NCBI GenBank assembly: GCA_025890175.1
Contig: JANPYM010000007.1
Location: 2,050,209-2,114,208, forward strand
Direction: 5' to 3'
DNA: 64,000 nucleotides
DNA from: Ciborinia camelliae
Lineage: Eukaryota; Ascomycota; Leotiomycetes; Helotiales; Sclerotiniaceae
In this document: piece by piece, positions 10,584-22,550 of the stretch
Layout of the letters: every line of letters begins with the position of its first letter
Numbering within the stretch: the stretch's first letter is position 1
Notes under the pieces: model-generated
What the model was told of the DNA's origin: nothing
The model's input: the letters and a program-made list of their open reading frames with translations, nothing else
Databases searched by the model: none
Program-made: the position numbers and the translations under genes

Positions 10584-13500
10584 TCATGAATCTAAGTAAC
10601 CCCATTCCCTCATCAATGTCTCCAATTTACTAACTTTCATCGGCTTGGTATAAAAATCATCAACGCCCGCAGCCTTTGCATTTTCCACATCCTTATCTGA
10701 ATATGCGGCCGAGAGTGCCACAATACGAGTTGGTGACAATGGTATTGAACTGATGCTCTGTTGAAGTTTATCGAGAGACCGAATCATTCGTGTAGATTGG
10801 TAGCCGTCGCAGATGGGCATGCTAATATCTGTGATTGATGACATGAATCAGTGGATACTCGAACAGTTGTGTAAATATATTAATATTGGAAGGGTTGCTA
10901 TATGAAAAGGGTAGAAGAAAAGTTAGATGACTCCACGTACCCATGAAGACAAGATCAAAACCATTAGGTTGAAGACGATACTTTTCAAAAGCCACAGCCC
11001 CATTCTCTGCACACGTGATATCAAACCTCAGCTTGCGGAAGTAGGCTCTGAGGAGGCGAAGGTTGATCGGGTTGTCGTCGACACAAAGTATTGTAGGCTG
11101 GGGAGGTTTTAATGATTTTTGGGGCGTAGGGAGTGATATATCAGGGGTTTCTTCATCTTCCGCGGGTTTGGTACTGACAGAACCAAGTTCCTTTTGAATA
11201 TCAGGCGTTGGAGAGGCTAAAGGGCTGGTGTAAACATATTTGGATTCGGATACAGGTAAAGATATTGGATAAAATTGCTTTGGAGATAAACAGGCGAGTA
11301 ATGTTTTCAGCAACTTCCAGGGGCCAAACGGTACAGTAAGAGTTTCAAGGGGTATACCGATAGCCGAGCTTTGTTGTGATGTGTATCCGTGACTCGCGAC
11401 ATAGCGTACCACTATTATAAGCGAGGGCTTGGACGCACCGTCCATCATAAGGTCCGAAAGGAATAATTCAAGCCTCTCTTCAGTGACAAATGCAATATTA
11501 GCAGCACTATCATCAACATCATGATTCAAATCGAACCAATAGGTAAGGTAGGAATGTAGGGATTTCTTCAGATAACCCGAAGACCCAGACTGGAAGCCAT
11601 GGGTCGAAAACGTGGAATAATTGGATTGCTTAAGCAGCCTTTTGACTTCGTCAACTTGATCCTTGGGAGGTGAATTGGCAGGCACGACAGAAGGTGAACC
11701 AGATGCTGCCTTCGCGAGGGGTAGTTTGACTGTAACCGTAGTTCCATGCCCAATTTGACTTTGAACATCGATAGTTCCGTTATACATCCGCACAAGAGAG
11801 TCAACGATATGAAGTCCAAGTCCTTAGGAACGTTAGCACTCGAATATGACTAGTGAAATAGTTAGGTTCTTACCAGTACCCGGAGCTAGCGAAGACTCTT
11901 GAGAAAAGGCTATAAAGAGTTTGCTTTTCAGGAACTCGCTAGAAATGCCCTTGCCACTATCGCTGACTTGAAGTACAACTAAATCACCATCACTGGATAA
12001 TTTTCGCGTTTTTGATACCTCGAGGCTGTCATTCTTTGGAGATTCGACTGCCAAAGATATGTGTATAAAGCCTGTCGATGTATACTTGAGACTGTTACCG
12101 ACAAGATTCATGATGATTCGCTGTACGGATCCTGGAGAGCAGAAGTAGTGCCAATCGTCAAATGCAATATGTAGAGATACAGTGACAGAGCTAGATTTAT
12201 ACAACATATGTTCTTGCCTGTTCGTCGTTCCTGGAGGTTGCATCACTCGGTAAAGAAGATGTTCAGAGTTTGTGCTGTGGTGCATGTATGCAGCTGCAAC
12301 AATCGCCACCGAATCCTCGCACATTCTTGCAAGATCCAGAGGCAGCGAAACCATATCGCCGCGAGTGAGGCTTTCACCACTTAGTTGTTGAGAATGGGAG
12401 GTGTCTTCATTCGCATACGGGGCCTTTTCACCAGTCGCTTTATTCTTCATTAGATTATTCAGCTAGATATATTAGCTCTGTTTGGCGGACATGCCGACTA
12501 AACGTCCAATGGTCTCCTTGGCTGTGAAGAACTTGGAGAAGAGGGGGAAAAATAAAATGGGTACCTTGGAGTATTCGAGAACATCTGTCAGAGTTTCCTG
12601 AAGGACTCGGCCACACGTTTCTATAGTTGAGCAAAGTTCGAATTGACCATTGTCAAGATTTGTCTCGCTCAAGAGCTCTATTAGATTTGTTAGAATATTT
12701 CCCGGGGGCTCCAACCAAAATATAAATACCGGCAGATCCTAGGATTCCATGGAGCGGTGATCTAAGTTCCTTCGTCGACGAAGTATGTTAGTTATAGCTC
12801 TGAATATCACACAGGTGAAAGGGTTGATTGTATGGATAATCGTGGTAATTGAAAGGTAGCACTTGTGTGCCACACATAAGGAAAGCTTCCGCAATTTTTA
12901 TAAAGACGTTCGATCAAATGATACTAGACTAGTATGTAGACAATATGAAGAGGTTACTCACATGTGATATGCTTGATATGAAATCCCCCTTTTGACGATC
13001 GGCAGCCGCAATAGATATTCGATTATATTCAATAGATACACTATTCAGAAATCCACGAATAAATGCCTTTTCTGTATCGGAGGTGAAGATCGCTATGTCT
13101 CTCAGCGATACTGCAAAGCAGGCCGCTATTGGTAACCCAGTTCCTGCTTCTGAAAGAGGAGCAAAAAGTACCTCTCGAGCATCAGGAAAGCACTGCTTCA
13201 CTATGCTGCGATCAGTCTTCCTGAATCGACGGCTCTGTTGCTGGTTAAGTTGCATGGCGAACATTTGGCCAGAGGGTAGTGAGTCCTCGCCTTCTGAAGA
13301 TTCGGAGTCATAGCCATTAAATGTCCATACTTTACCCTTGGGATATCTTTTTGATAGTCTTTGCAGATCCTTTTCATTTGGCGCTCTGTACAAGTTACAA
13401 GATAGGGTATTGCCGTCCAATGACGAAGCTGCTGAAGTGGAGAAACTCCTGATTTTAGCGGATCCTGCTTCATTACTCCGCCTGTTTAATGAACAACGTC

Positions 13501-14859
13501 GGGCAGATATATTTCGCAGATTGAGGTCGTTTTCTTGAACAAGATGGACAGGAGGTAGGGTGAGGTCATTGTTTGTATCCGATGCATCTAAAATTGAATC
13601 TTCAGGAGATTTGACTTCCCCGTTCTGCCCGCCTTCGACACTAGTTGAAAAGCCAATACTCATATCAAAGAAAATTGTATAATCAACATCAAGGGATTCT
13701 CTCAGTAAATTGGCACCTCGTGACAGTATTCGGTAATGAGTAGCCGGGGAATCGGCCGATGTCAATGGCCCGATAGGAGTATTAGGCGAGATATCATATA
13801 GCAGGCTCTCACCTACGAGTGACTGTGGGGGTCCCGCTATGTTATTCAATGACTGCTCAGCGACTGTAGCTAAAGATGTATGAACGACAATTGAACTACT
13901 CGGTAAGTTGGTGTTAACTATGTTGTCTTCGTCCGAGCGGGCCCCATTAACTTCTTGGCAGTTGATGACGATGTCTGTTACTACCTGCTGCGGGATCCTA
14001 CTTTGACCTTCAACTAACGCAGCCAATCCTTTGGACATAACATCGTTGCGTCGCAATTGCACACTTTCTCGTTTCATTTCAAGGTACTCCATAACGTTTT
14101 TTGCCATCAACCCAAGAAAATCGATCTCGGCCCTCGTTGCCGGCTCGCGTGGTCTTGGATCAATGACAAAAACACTTCCGATCGGTATGCCGGTATTACT
14201 AATTAAAGGGGTGCCCGCATAATATCGAAACTTCGGCCCTCCTGCAACATAAGGCAAGTTACAGAACCTGGGATCTGCCAATAAATCTGGAACACTAAAA
14301 CAGGCATAATGATTTGGCTCAGGAACAACTTCTATCGTGTACTAGTCATAATATGTTAGCGATGAGGGATCAGCGGAAAGAAGAACTCACTGCACAGAGG
14401 GCTTGACTGCGGATAGTTCTAATGATCACAGTTTATGGTCAGAAAAGAGCCTCACATAATTATTACTTCAAGATCTTACCCTCCACAACCCATCCATAAA
14501 TCATCACCAGGGTCATGCTTTGAAGAGTCTGACAAATCCAGTGTCTTTGTTGCTTCGGCAAGAAAGTACTGTAAAGTGTTAATGTGCTATTATGATAGTT
14601 CTTGATAGGAGTCAGAAATACCTACTTGCGCATTGTCATCTACAACCGATACCATCGCCCGTCCCGCACCGAGACGCCACGTGATCAATTGCATTAAAGC
14701 TGTCAAAGTACTGTTCGGGCTGCTCGCTTTTTCTACGGACCGAATTGTCTCGGGGCTCTCGGCTGGCGTACTTTCACCAGCGATAGGTGGATCATCGGGA
14801 GACCTTTTGTAATACCGACGAACCTCGCGGATTCTTTTGCGTTCTGAAGATGAAAGCAT
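10584..14859 (-). CDS. hybrid histidine kinase (GAF, HisKA, HATPase, REC)
   Basis: Nine exons (14859-14626, 14568-14480, 14418-14391, 14341-12962, 12769-12730, 12677-12565, 12462-11874, 11822-10941, 10828-10584) sum to 3600 nt, 1199 aa, in frame. A GAF-type sensor lies near the N-terminus ('YYAGTPLISNTGIPIGSVFV', about 155-174). The H-box 'FISSISHELRSPLHGILGS' has phospho-acceptor His577. The ATPase has the N-box ('MNLVGNSLKYTS', Asn747), G1 ('VSDSGKGIS', Asp796) and 'APGTGLGLHIV'. The receiver has the acidic pair Asp1073/1074 ('CVDDNPINLRLL'), phospho-acceptor Asp1119 ('VFMDISMPICDGY') and Lys1180 ('YTKPM'). No membrane segment is seen, so it should be a cytosolic phosphorelay sensor passing phosphate to an Ypd1-type HPt protein. 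All catalytic residues are present. The fungal HHK class is not assigned; the 'RIREVRRYY' N-terminus may help. The acceptor of intron 4 (GAAG) is weak. Confidence 0.93.
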
Positions 14860-16891
14860 GATTGATCGAGTCTCATTAACGAGATGAGATCAATACCCAC
14901 AAGTTCAGAAAGTTGGGAATATAAGGATGGGTATAAAGATATTTCACTATATCACCGGATGTTAGAATTCATATCACTTGGGACGAATACACGGGTTTGT
15001 CGCGAATAATTCCGATTTGTGTTGATGAATTCCCGCAGTATCATCACACTCGTACAAGGACGTACAAATGAATTTGTTATCGGCAAATGACCGAAGACAC
15101 AATAGTCAAGATAGCTTCATGTACCCCCGGGACAGAAATGTGGGGGCCGTTACTAATGGCAGTCGAGATGTAATCAGAAGAACTATACAGTAAAGCTTTT
15201 CGGGTTGAAGATTTTAGACACGGAAGCGTGATAGCGAAGTGATGTTTCCCAACCCTGTGTAGTATAAAGTTCATGATACTCGAGTACAGAGAGAATTGTA
15301 TGACAAACTGACGTATTTTAGTCACCGATGGGAAATCTAGAGTTGCGTGCAGTAGTGTTACGTGAAGGGTAGGTAACTTCCTATTAATATCAAAAGTTAG
15401 GTGGACAAATGGACAAATGGACAAATGGATGAATGGATGAGTGAACAAGTAGGTGGACAAGGGCATTTTGAAGGTGTGGTATTGCAAAGCTTTGTCATCC
15501 AATAAATTTGTCTAAATCAATCTCGGTAAAGCGCCCGAACATGGATTGGATCTGGGGTAAGTATGGCGGTTGTCACTGGGCAGCTGAAATTTTGAGGATA
15601 TTATTTGAATCCCGTATAGATCTACGAATCGAAACTTTGCCGCTTCCAGACTGGTATTTGCTTCTGTCTGACAGTCTGAGATGTCCAACTCTTCTCACGA
15701 TGCACGGATATCTCTGGAGTTATTCGACTCCTAGGGTCTTCAGATCAATCAACCAAAATCTTGCAGTATCGAGGATGGCTATGGCTGGGAGCTCACACCA
15801 ATGACCCAAAGGAAGTGAAAGAGCAAGCTCAGGATGGCGTACAAAACTCTTCACAGGTATCCTGAACGACACACGAACCTGTCCTAAGCAGTGGGCGAAT
15901 TGATTGGTATATTCTTATGCCTCACTGCATCGGAAACCTTTGAGTTGAACATCAGGGAAGGGTTAAGTTCGATTCGTAGCAAGAGAATTCGATCAACTCT
16001 CAACGCAATTTACACACGAGATACGAAATATAAGCTTGAGCATTTGGCTGAGGAGCATTATGATCTCGCAGTCCTTTCATTAAACGATTCTCATGAGAGG
16101 TCTGGTTGGTTGTGATACTTGCCCCATATCAAAGTCCTGGAACCTAGATAATAAGGATATATTTCGAAACAAATCATCGGCTAGGAAGAAGTGATATCAG
16201 AGGCAATAATGGGGAAAATGCTCTTCTTCGCCATCTACCTCAAGAGTGTATGTAAGTGACACGATACTGAAACAGTAGCTGCGGCTCGATTGCATGATTC
16301 GAATTATGATAATGTATCGCAAACATGTGAAGGCTAGCTAGCATGTGTTCGCCCGGATCTAGATTCATATTGATATTGAATGTTGTTCGGAGCATCGTAG
16401 AATCGTAGATTCCCGGTCGTAGGGTTAGCTCTTGTGTAAATTTATACGGAAGTCAGATTGCCGGGTCATAGTTCGGGACATGGATGAACTTTGAAGGATG
16501 GTACAAAATAATATAATACTTCTTAGCAATGTTTCTTTCCAAAGAGTTTCTGAGAAATATCGACTGTGTGAGATTTATATAATATATATGAGGTTTAGGG
16601 GAGGTTTACGAGGGTATGTATTGGATGCTTCAATGAGGTAGGCACCTAGGTAGATAAGTACTGACCGATAAGCGGTGATAGAGAGAGCTAGTCTATATTG
16701 GGTAAAGCCCGGCAGAACAAGAGGCTGCTAGGTACTCCCGCTGACGCGAAACTCAAGCTGCCTATAAGCACCTAAGCTGTTAATCGATATAGAACAATAA
16801 TATCAAATCCATCAACAACATCAACATCGCAGGTCTATTATACCCTTTGGTGAACCTTTTTAAATTTCACAATCAGACCTCTATATTCAAA
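14860..16891. other. 2-kb intergenic region, possible relic frames
   Basis: Plus-strand frames at 15508-15804 and 15891-16115 (for example '...KYKLEHLAEEHYDLAVLSL') look partly protein-like but have no clear start, splice sites or family and may be remnants. The sequence between them is broken by stops in all frames. The right part (16600-16890) contains the 5' leader of the proteasome gene. Confidence 0.4.
15402..15460. repeat. short tandem repeat of GGACAAATG
   Basis: 'GTGGACAAATGGACAAATGG' extends into degenerating copies (GGATGAATG, GGATGAGTG) over about 60 bp, with a period of 8-9 bp. Confidence 0.8.
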
Positions 16892-17893
16892 ATGGATTCC
16901 CTAGTAGCAAAATACAGTACGCCATCGTACGAGCAAGAGGCACCTCAAGAAGACCAGATGGAGCTATACCAACCAGCTCCAGGCTTGTCTTTGAAATTCG
17001 CTATGCCTCCCGTCGCACATGTACGTTGTCTTTGGAATATTTAAACTTCAATCTGAAGCTATATCCACTATGAAACCTCGATGTGCAAATGCTGACCAAG
17101 TCCCCCTCTAGCCATCCGCTTGGCTCCGCGCAGCTACTGATGACCATGCGAATCCAAACTGTCCCATTAAGATCGCACACGGTACCACAACTTTGGCATT
17201 CAGATTTCAAGGGGGAATTATTGTAGCGACAGATTCAAGAGCAACGGCAGGTAACTGGATCGCAAGTCAAACGGTTAAAAAGGTCATTGAAATCAATAAC
17301 TGTTTATTGGGTACAATGGCCGGTGGTGCTGCTGTAAGTCTCCAAACCAACTACTTTTTTGCTTTTTGAATCATGGCTGATATGTTGAAATTTAGGACTG
17401 TCAATACTGGCTCGCATACCTCGGTATGCAATGCAGACTTCACGAACTCCGTCACAAACGCCGCATTTCTGTCGCAGCCGCATCCAAGATTCTTGCAAAC
17501 CTCGTTTACAGATACAAAGGCATGGGCTTGTCTATGGGAACTATGTGTGCAGGTGTTACAAAGGAAGAAGGGCCTGCACTTTACTACATCGATTCCGACG
17601 GAACACGATTGAGTGGTAACCTCTTCTGCGTTGGATCTGGTCAAACATTTGCGTATGGTGTGTTAGATGCTGAATACTCATATGATTTGAGCGAAGAAGC
17701 GGCATTGGAGTTGGGAAGAAGAAGTATTTTGGCCGCCACCCACAGAGATGCTTATTCCGGAGGTTTCATCAACTTGTACCATGTTAAGGAAGACGGATGG
17801 GTCAAGCACGGCTTCAATGATACCAACCCAATATTCTGGAAGACAAAGTTGGAGAAGGGAGAATTTTCTAATGTTACTAGCGAGTTGGTGTAA
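16892..17893 (+). CDS. PRE2: 20S proteasome subunit beta-5
   Basis: Exons 16892-17020, 17112-17333 and 17396-17893 give 282 aa. Residues 1-67 form the propeptide, ending 'KIAHG'; autocatalytic cleavage would expose Thr68 of '[11 protein letters not shown]' as the N-terminal nucleophile. Asp84 ('VATDSRAT') and Lys100 match catalytic Asp17 and Lys33 of the mature subunit. '[18 protein letters not shown]' and '[12 protein letters not shown]' are classic beta-5 sequence. This subunit supplies chymotrypsin-like activity of the 20S core. The propeptide in yeast acts as an assembly chaperone. All three exons are in phase 0 with canonical splice sites. Confidence 0.97.
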
Positions 17894-18228
17894 GAGAAAG
17901 GCATGGTTTAATGAGCGAAGGAGCGATTTCTTTAAAATGTGTCATTAGCAGCAGGAGCATGGTTGGCCTGAGGCCGTGTATACTATTGCTTCACTCATGA
18001 GTTTTATCAGTTACGAAGATAATGTCATAGAAGCAAAAGCTCATTCAATTGAAATGTGACTACAAAAAGTGCTTGTCATCCATCCGTAGGACGTCCCGCG
18101 GGAAAGGCAAGTGCCATATTCGAAGCCATAGGACTGCACGCGGTCAGAGTATATTTTCAACCATTCCAAAATTACAATGTAAATTCAAGTGGAATTGATC
18201 CTCAATGTATTCGATATAACAATTAATA
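17894..18228. other. intergenic, 3' region of PRE2
   Basis: No frame of note. Expected to hold the PRE2 3' UTR; no motif is distinctive enough to call. Confidence 0.6.
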
Positions 18229-18456
18229 TCATTTATGTAATTTATAGAATGAACTAATACTCCCGAAAGAACTCTCACCTAGAGACTCCCCCGTTGCTCC
18301 CTCAACCATCTCAGTCAAATAAGTGCTCTGCCGCGGTGTGAAAATAGCAACCTCCTCGTTTGTACACAGTAGAGCATCCGCGCGCAAGTTCAACTCTTCG
18401 AGGAGACGCTCGGTCTCTTTGATTTCAAGAGAATCTGTCGCGAATCCTTTACAATT
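18229..18456 (-). pseudogene. possible terminal exon or remnant, coiled-coil-like
   Basis: A 75-codon open stretch on the minus strand with strongly protein-like composition ('IKETERLLEELNLRADALL', 'TNEEVAIFTPRQSTYLTEM') has no usable ATG at its start and is bounded upstream by a TAG. The heptad spacing of Leu suggests a short coiled coil. DNA upstream (18457-18820) shows charged but stop-interrupted frames. It may be the last exon of an unresolved gene or a decayed one. No family recognised. Confidence 0.3.
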
Positions 18457-19003
18457 CTACTCCCTCGACCGTCTCTTTTCCTTCAAGGATATGCCTGGTA
18501 TATTGGTATATGATCTAAAATACATGTAGATATCATGATGCTCAACCGCTTTGTTGCACTGCCACTTTAGTGTTCTTTGGGTCTCAAAACCTTCCTCGCG
18601 CTGTCTTTTTTACGTCATTTGATCTTCAGCATTGTCGTCGTGGCTTCTTTTTCAGGCTCGTCGCAGACGGGGTTGGGTACGGAGACAGATGGGAGTGGGC
18701 GCATAAATCCCCTTCAACGTATTTTGACATTGGAGATATTGGGGACATTGGGACGGCGAATCGAGTAATTGGGAAACAGCGGGTTGCTCGTCGTATACCT
18801 AACATCAGTTAGATTGAGAAAATCGAGAGCGGAAGGGCGGGAGTCACAATGGCAATGTGCGAGTGCGGGAAGGTCAATCTATGAAGAGTAGTTGTATGGA
18901 TGTGTCATAGACAATGTGTAAAGGAAAATATACAAAGGTAAATCGTAAGAACATGCGAAAGGACAATGCGTGCGAAGATGAAGGGGAAGGAGGTGGTTTC
19001 GAT
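18457..19003. other. stop-interrupted region between two remnants
   Basis: Frames on both strands are short. On the minus strand between 18800 and 18570 a basic/acidic segment is broken by two stops. Nothing can be assigned. Confidence 0.4.
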
Positions 19004-19240
19004 TTACTCCCCAAAGATATCCCATTCGATTTTTTCTTTTTGAGTTCGTAACTACAGGACGTGAAGGCAGAATGAGTTAATACTGGGTGATGTCGAGCAT
19101 TACTTACTTCGAAAATTTTATTGGAAGCTATGGCGTATCTCGAGAAAGCAGGCGTGAAGATATCTAACGTAGCAATGCTATTGTGAACCACAAATATCTC
19201 TAGTTGTATCTTCCCCAGATTCGGCAAATGTCCCAAGTAT
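19004..19240 (-). pseudogene. possible last two exons of an LRR-like gene, 5' part missing
   Basis: Segments 19240-19108 and 19051-19004 join through GTAAGT and CTGTAG in phase 0 to encode 'YLGHLPNLGKIQLEIF...', then 'NKIFELRTQKEKIEWDIFGE' and stop. A CTTAG acceptor precedes the first segment, yet no coding exon is visible upstream. The start resembles one leucine-rich repeat of the F-box-like proteins common in this genome type. I infer a truncated gene; it could also be chance. Confidence 0.3.
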
Positions 19241-20042
19241 CTAAGTAAACAATTAATCAGTGCAGATGAAAATCAAGGCTAGCTTGTTTTCAGCCTGTCA
19301 CGTATATTTCACGTGTTCGCGTGTTCGCGAGCGAGGTAGTCACGGTTTGGTCCTCAGACCGTCGCTAAAATATTGTTTAATCGCTGCTAAACTAGTATAT
19401 TGTAGATTGCCTACGCGAGTTTTCTGGTAATTCTCAATTAACCTTTGGCCAGGGGAGTTCCCTTCGTTTTTTTTTATTTTAAATCTAATGATGTTGGGGA
19501 TTCTACTGCATGCTCTAGCCTAATTTTTTACTTTGTTCTATGGGCTATAGAAGTGGGGATAGGAACTGGCGGAATGCTCACTTGTGTATGAAGAAGAAAT
19601 GATGCAAATTGGATTTATCATGGTCCGTAATCTAGACTAAATTCACGATGTGAAAGTAATACAGAAGTTGTATGAGTACATGTTGGTTTCAGCCTATAAA
19701 CCTGCACTGTTGAATCCCCAGATGAGCACGCTAAAATCTTGTAAATCGCACATTCCGGTCTCCTTTCCCGCTGGTATCAACCTGGTGTATGTGAAAGTGT
19801 AAGTACTCAATCCTATGTATGGTAATGCTTGATTCCTATAAACTATGCTAAGGTTTGTATCTTATATAGAGCGCCGAGGTACTAGCGCGTACGCTAGTAA
19901 GTCCGTACGGTCCCTATGTACGGCCCCATGATTGTACCGACAGTTCCCTAGCTCAACCGCGCTCCGTCTCCGTGATTCATAATTATTCTCCTGCACCCCA
20001 TGATTATCTCCAGCCTCATTTTCCTCCCCCTTCACCCTTCAC
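19241..20042. other. intergenic, no gene seen
   Basis: AT-rich with short GC-rich islands (about 19300-19360 and 19880-19960). A pair of 'CGTGTTCGCG' repeats lies near 19312-19330. Confidence 0.5.
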
Positions 20043-21182
20043 TCAAGATCGCGCTCGATCAGTCAAGTATCTTTCGACCTCGGTATTAGGCTCCGCAATC
20101 TGAAGAGTATGTGGTCGAAGAAACTCCGTGATTTTGGCTGAAATCTTCTTTTCGGCCTCTTCTGGATCGTCAAGGAAGCGATGGTGATAGAATATTCCGT
20201 CCAAGTAAACCTCGAAATGTTTAGTAACCGAGATATTCTTGATGACGCTGAGATAAGCCAGTCTTCCCACGCCCTCTGCGAGATCTTCACCATCTTCCCA
20301 AATATGTACTATAAGGGTCAATAAAAATTCCTCTATTTCAACATTTTTCGCCATATATCTGAGACAATTTCCCAATTCCTGCACATAATGGTGGGGACTA
20401 ATTTGAAGATTGACACACTTGAGATTTCGACCAAGTGCTGGTCGACCTAGAAGAAAATCGACAGATCCAGGCAAATCGTTGCTGTGGTAAACGCAGAGCT
20501 CAATATCTCTCCATAATACATCCTCAAGATCCTTTCGAAATCTGGCGCTGACGTATAAAGCCTTTCTGATCCAATCTATGTATGCTCGCCATTGAACCTC
20601 AGCCCTAGGACTAGGACTCAAAATACTTTGTGGTTCAACCTCGATTGTATGACTAGAGCATGCGAGACGAAATGGATGAGGTGTCGCGGCTGATTTATGA
20701 AGTATTTTGGCTCTTTCGTAGTAATTCTTGAAACTCTCAAAGTCGTTATACAGACTGCGTTCCTCCGTGGGATAACTGCCCCAAACAGTCTCCGCACTCA
20801 AGTTTTGAGCTATCTGACGACCGAATGGTTCTTCGACCGGTACTTCCTCCGGAAAACTTCCCCATGTCAATACGTCCCTCCTGATAACAATCCGCACGCG
20901 CTTTTCCTTGATGAAACTTTCAGTGTTGTTGTCATTGTAAATGTGGAGGAGTGATCTTCGAATCTCCTCTAGGATCTTGTCACGAATCTCTGTTGGAAGG
21001 CGATAGAAAGGAAAGATGCCGGATCTTTTGAATTCAGAATCAACCGTAATATCTAGGTCTAGATAGTTATTTGGGGCTTCGTCTATGCGCACCCTTCCGT
21101 CTACTATATGCTTTGCGAATGCAAAATCTCCATAACCAGAGCTATAGAGGTCTCGTGGACGGGAATCTAAAGTTCGATCCAT
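20043..21182 (-). CDS. F-box-like hypothetical protein, paralog of the gene at 22551-24161
   Basis: Single coding exon, 379 aa, ATG at 21182. A 5' UTR intron (21194-21291, GTAAGT...CCTAG) is likely, because its acceptor lies at the same place as the first coding intron of the paralog (next exon begins with codons for LGKM here, ALIPAIM there). An F-box-type helix 'FPFYRLPTEIRDKILEEIRR' is followed by 'RAYIDWIRKALYVSARFRKD', matching 'LEWLRKISYVSAQFRLE' in the neighbour. 'LKCVNLQISPHHYVQELGN' resembles an LRR-like strand. The sequence suggests a substrate adaptor-like protein, but the F-box is weak and no partner can be named. Confidence 0.65.
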   Translation of the reverse strand: MDRTLDSRPRDLYSSGYGDFAFAKHIVDGRVRIDEAPNNYLDLDITVDSEFKRSGIFPFYRLPTEIRDKILEEIRRSLLHIYNDNNTESFIKEKRVRIVIRRDVLTWGSFPEEVPVEEPFGRQIAQNLSAETVWGSYPTEERSLYNDFESFKNYYERAKILHKSAATPHPFRLACSSHTIEVEPQSILSPSPRAEVQWRAYIDWIRKALYVSARFRKDLEDVLWRDIELCVYHSNDLPGSVDFLLGRPALGRNLKCVNLQISPHHYVQELGNCLRYMAKNVEIEEFLLTLIVHIWEDGEDLAEGVGRLAYLSVIKNISVTKHFEVYLDGIFYHHRFLDDPEEAEKKISAKITEFLRPHTLQIAEPNTEVERYLTDRARS

Positions 21183-22550
21183 TTTTCCTAACGCTAGGAA
21201 AATGTCAGTGGTAGTAGAGAATAGACAAGCAAACAAATTGGCGGCCTAATAAGATGAAGTTGACTGTTGATGAATTTATGCCACTACTTACGTAGATATA
21301 AATGTTGTATCTCTTTAGGTGAAGTGTAAAGTTGGAAAAGTAGAATGACGCATATGATATGAACTTAAGTTTGAGATGTAGATGCAGATGTGTAGGTCAA
21401 AAGAAGGGCCAGCTAGAAGGACTTGGAGTCTTATATATTAGAAAGTGCCGTAGCTTTACGGATAGCCGACGTATTCTAGAGCCATCCATCAACAACCCAC
21501 CGTGATTCTAGAGCCGCCAACACTACAGCAACAGTGCGGGGTACAACGCCATATACAACGCCATATACAAGACAGCAGTTCTGTATCCTGTAGCATATAA
21601 TCCCCACACGATTAATGTAGATATTATGCACAATAATACAACAAATATAATTGTATGTACTTAAACCATGGAGCCTGTACCAAATATCTTATGATCACTT
21701 AAGCCCTCAGGCAAGACGCTATTGATGTATCTCCTCAAATGTGTGAGGATTCTGGGTGTGAAATACACATATGTATATTCACAGCTTCCAAATTTTTCAC
21801 CATGCGTATAGCCTAGTCTATAATACCTTCATAAGACCATATAACTTTTGTAGAATCTCCGCTCCAGGCAAACAACAAAGGATGGCTTTCCCCGTGAAAT
21901 TATAATTTCTCGAATAGTCACCCAATAATCATATAGAGCACAAATAAGACCATCGAAATTGAACTTTAATGATGCCCAAGGAAACGTTGTAGACTAAAAT
22001 AGCCTCCGAGCTATATCTGATAGCGTATCTAATAGTGTGGATGGAGAATTGATGCTGAAGCTGTCGTATGCGAGACAGAAGGTTCAGTTGATTAGCATTC
22101 TGTGGAAATTACCATGGCGGATCTAAAATGAGAAAAGAGGCGTAGCCTCCGGGCATCGTAGATTTCACGGAAAATTGCAAGCTCATTTCAATCTCACTTT
22201 CTTTTTTGAATGCTTTTAAGATTTGTAACTACATACATAATATAAAGCAAAGCGCTTTATGTACTATTAGTAGTATCTCAGCAGTGAGCTCAACCGCTGT
22301 AATGTAAATTCCCCAAATATTGCCAGATTTAAAGCACACATCGTAAGCGCCAGCTCACGCTATATCTCGTAAATATTTTATTTCATACACGAGGGCAAAT
22401 GGTTTTGCTCGTCGGGACCATCTTTCGTTGTTGCCATCCATTGTGAATATAGAACCCAAAAGGCGTATTCATGCTTACACACCTAATAGCCCAGCACAAT
22501 CAATGCAAATAGTTTGAATGAGGTCTGCGATGTTGATGGAGCAGGGTGTA
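21183..22550. other. intergenic, contains one half of a MITE
   Basis: Apart from the 5' leader of the gene to the left and a MITE half at 21579-21644, only AT-rich sequence is present. A 'GTACAACGCCATATACAACGC' stretch (duplicated 'AACGCCATATACA') lies next to the MITE half. Confidence 0.6.
21579..21644. mobile_element. right half of a palindromic MITE-like element
   Basis: Sequence 'TTCTGTATCCTGTAGCATAT' through 'CACAATAATACAAC' matches the right arms of the complete copies at 42453-42596 and 57842-57987 with a few transitions. No matching left arm is present upstream, so this is a partial copy. Confidence 0.75.

Noticed and set aside
15508..16115. Possible plus-strand gene in two frames
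   Set aside because: Frames cannot be joined by credible splice sites and no domain is recognised; recorded only as possible relics.
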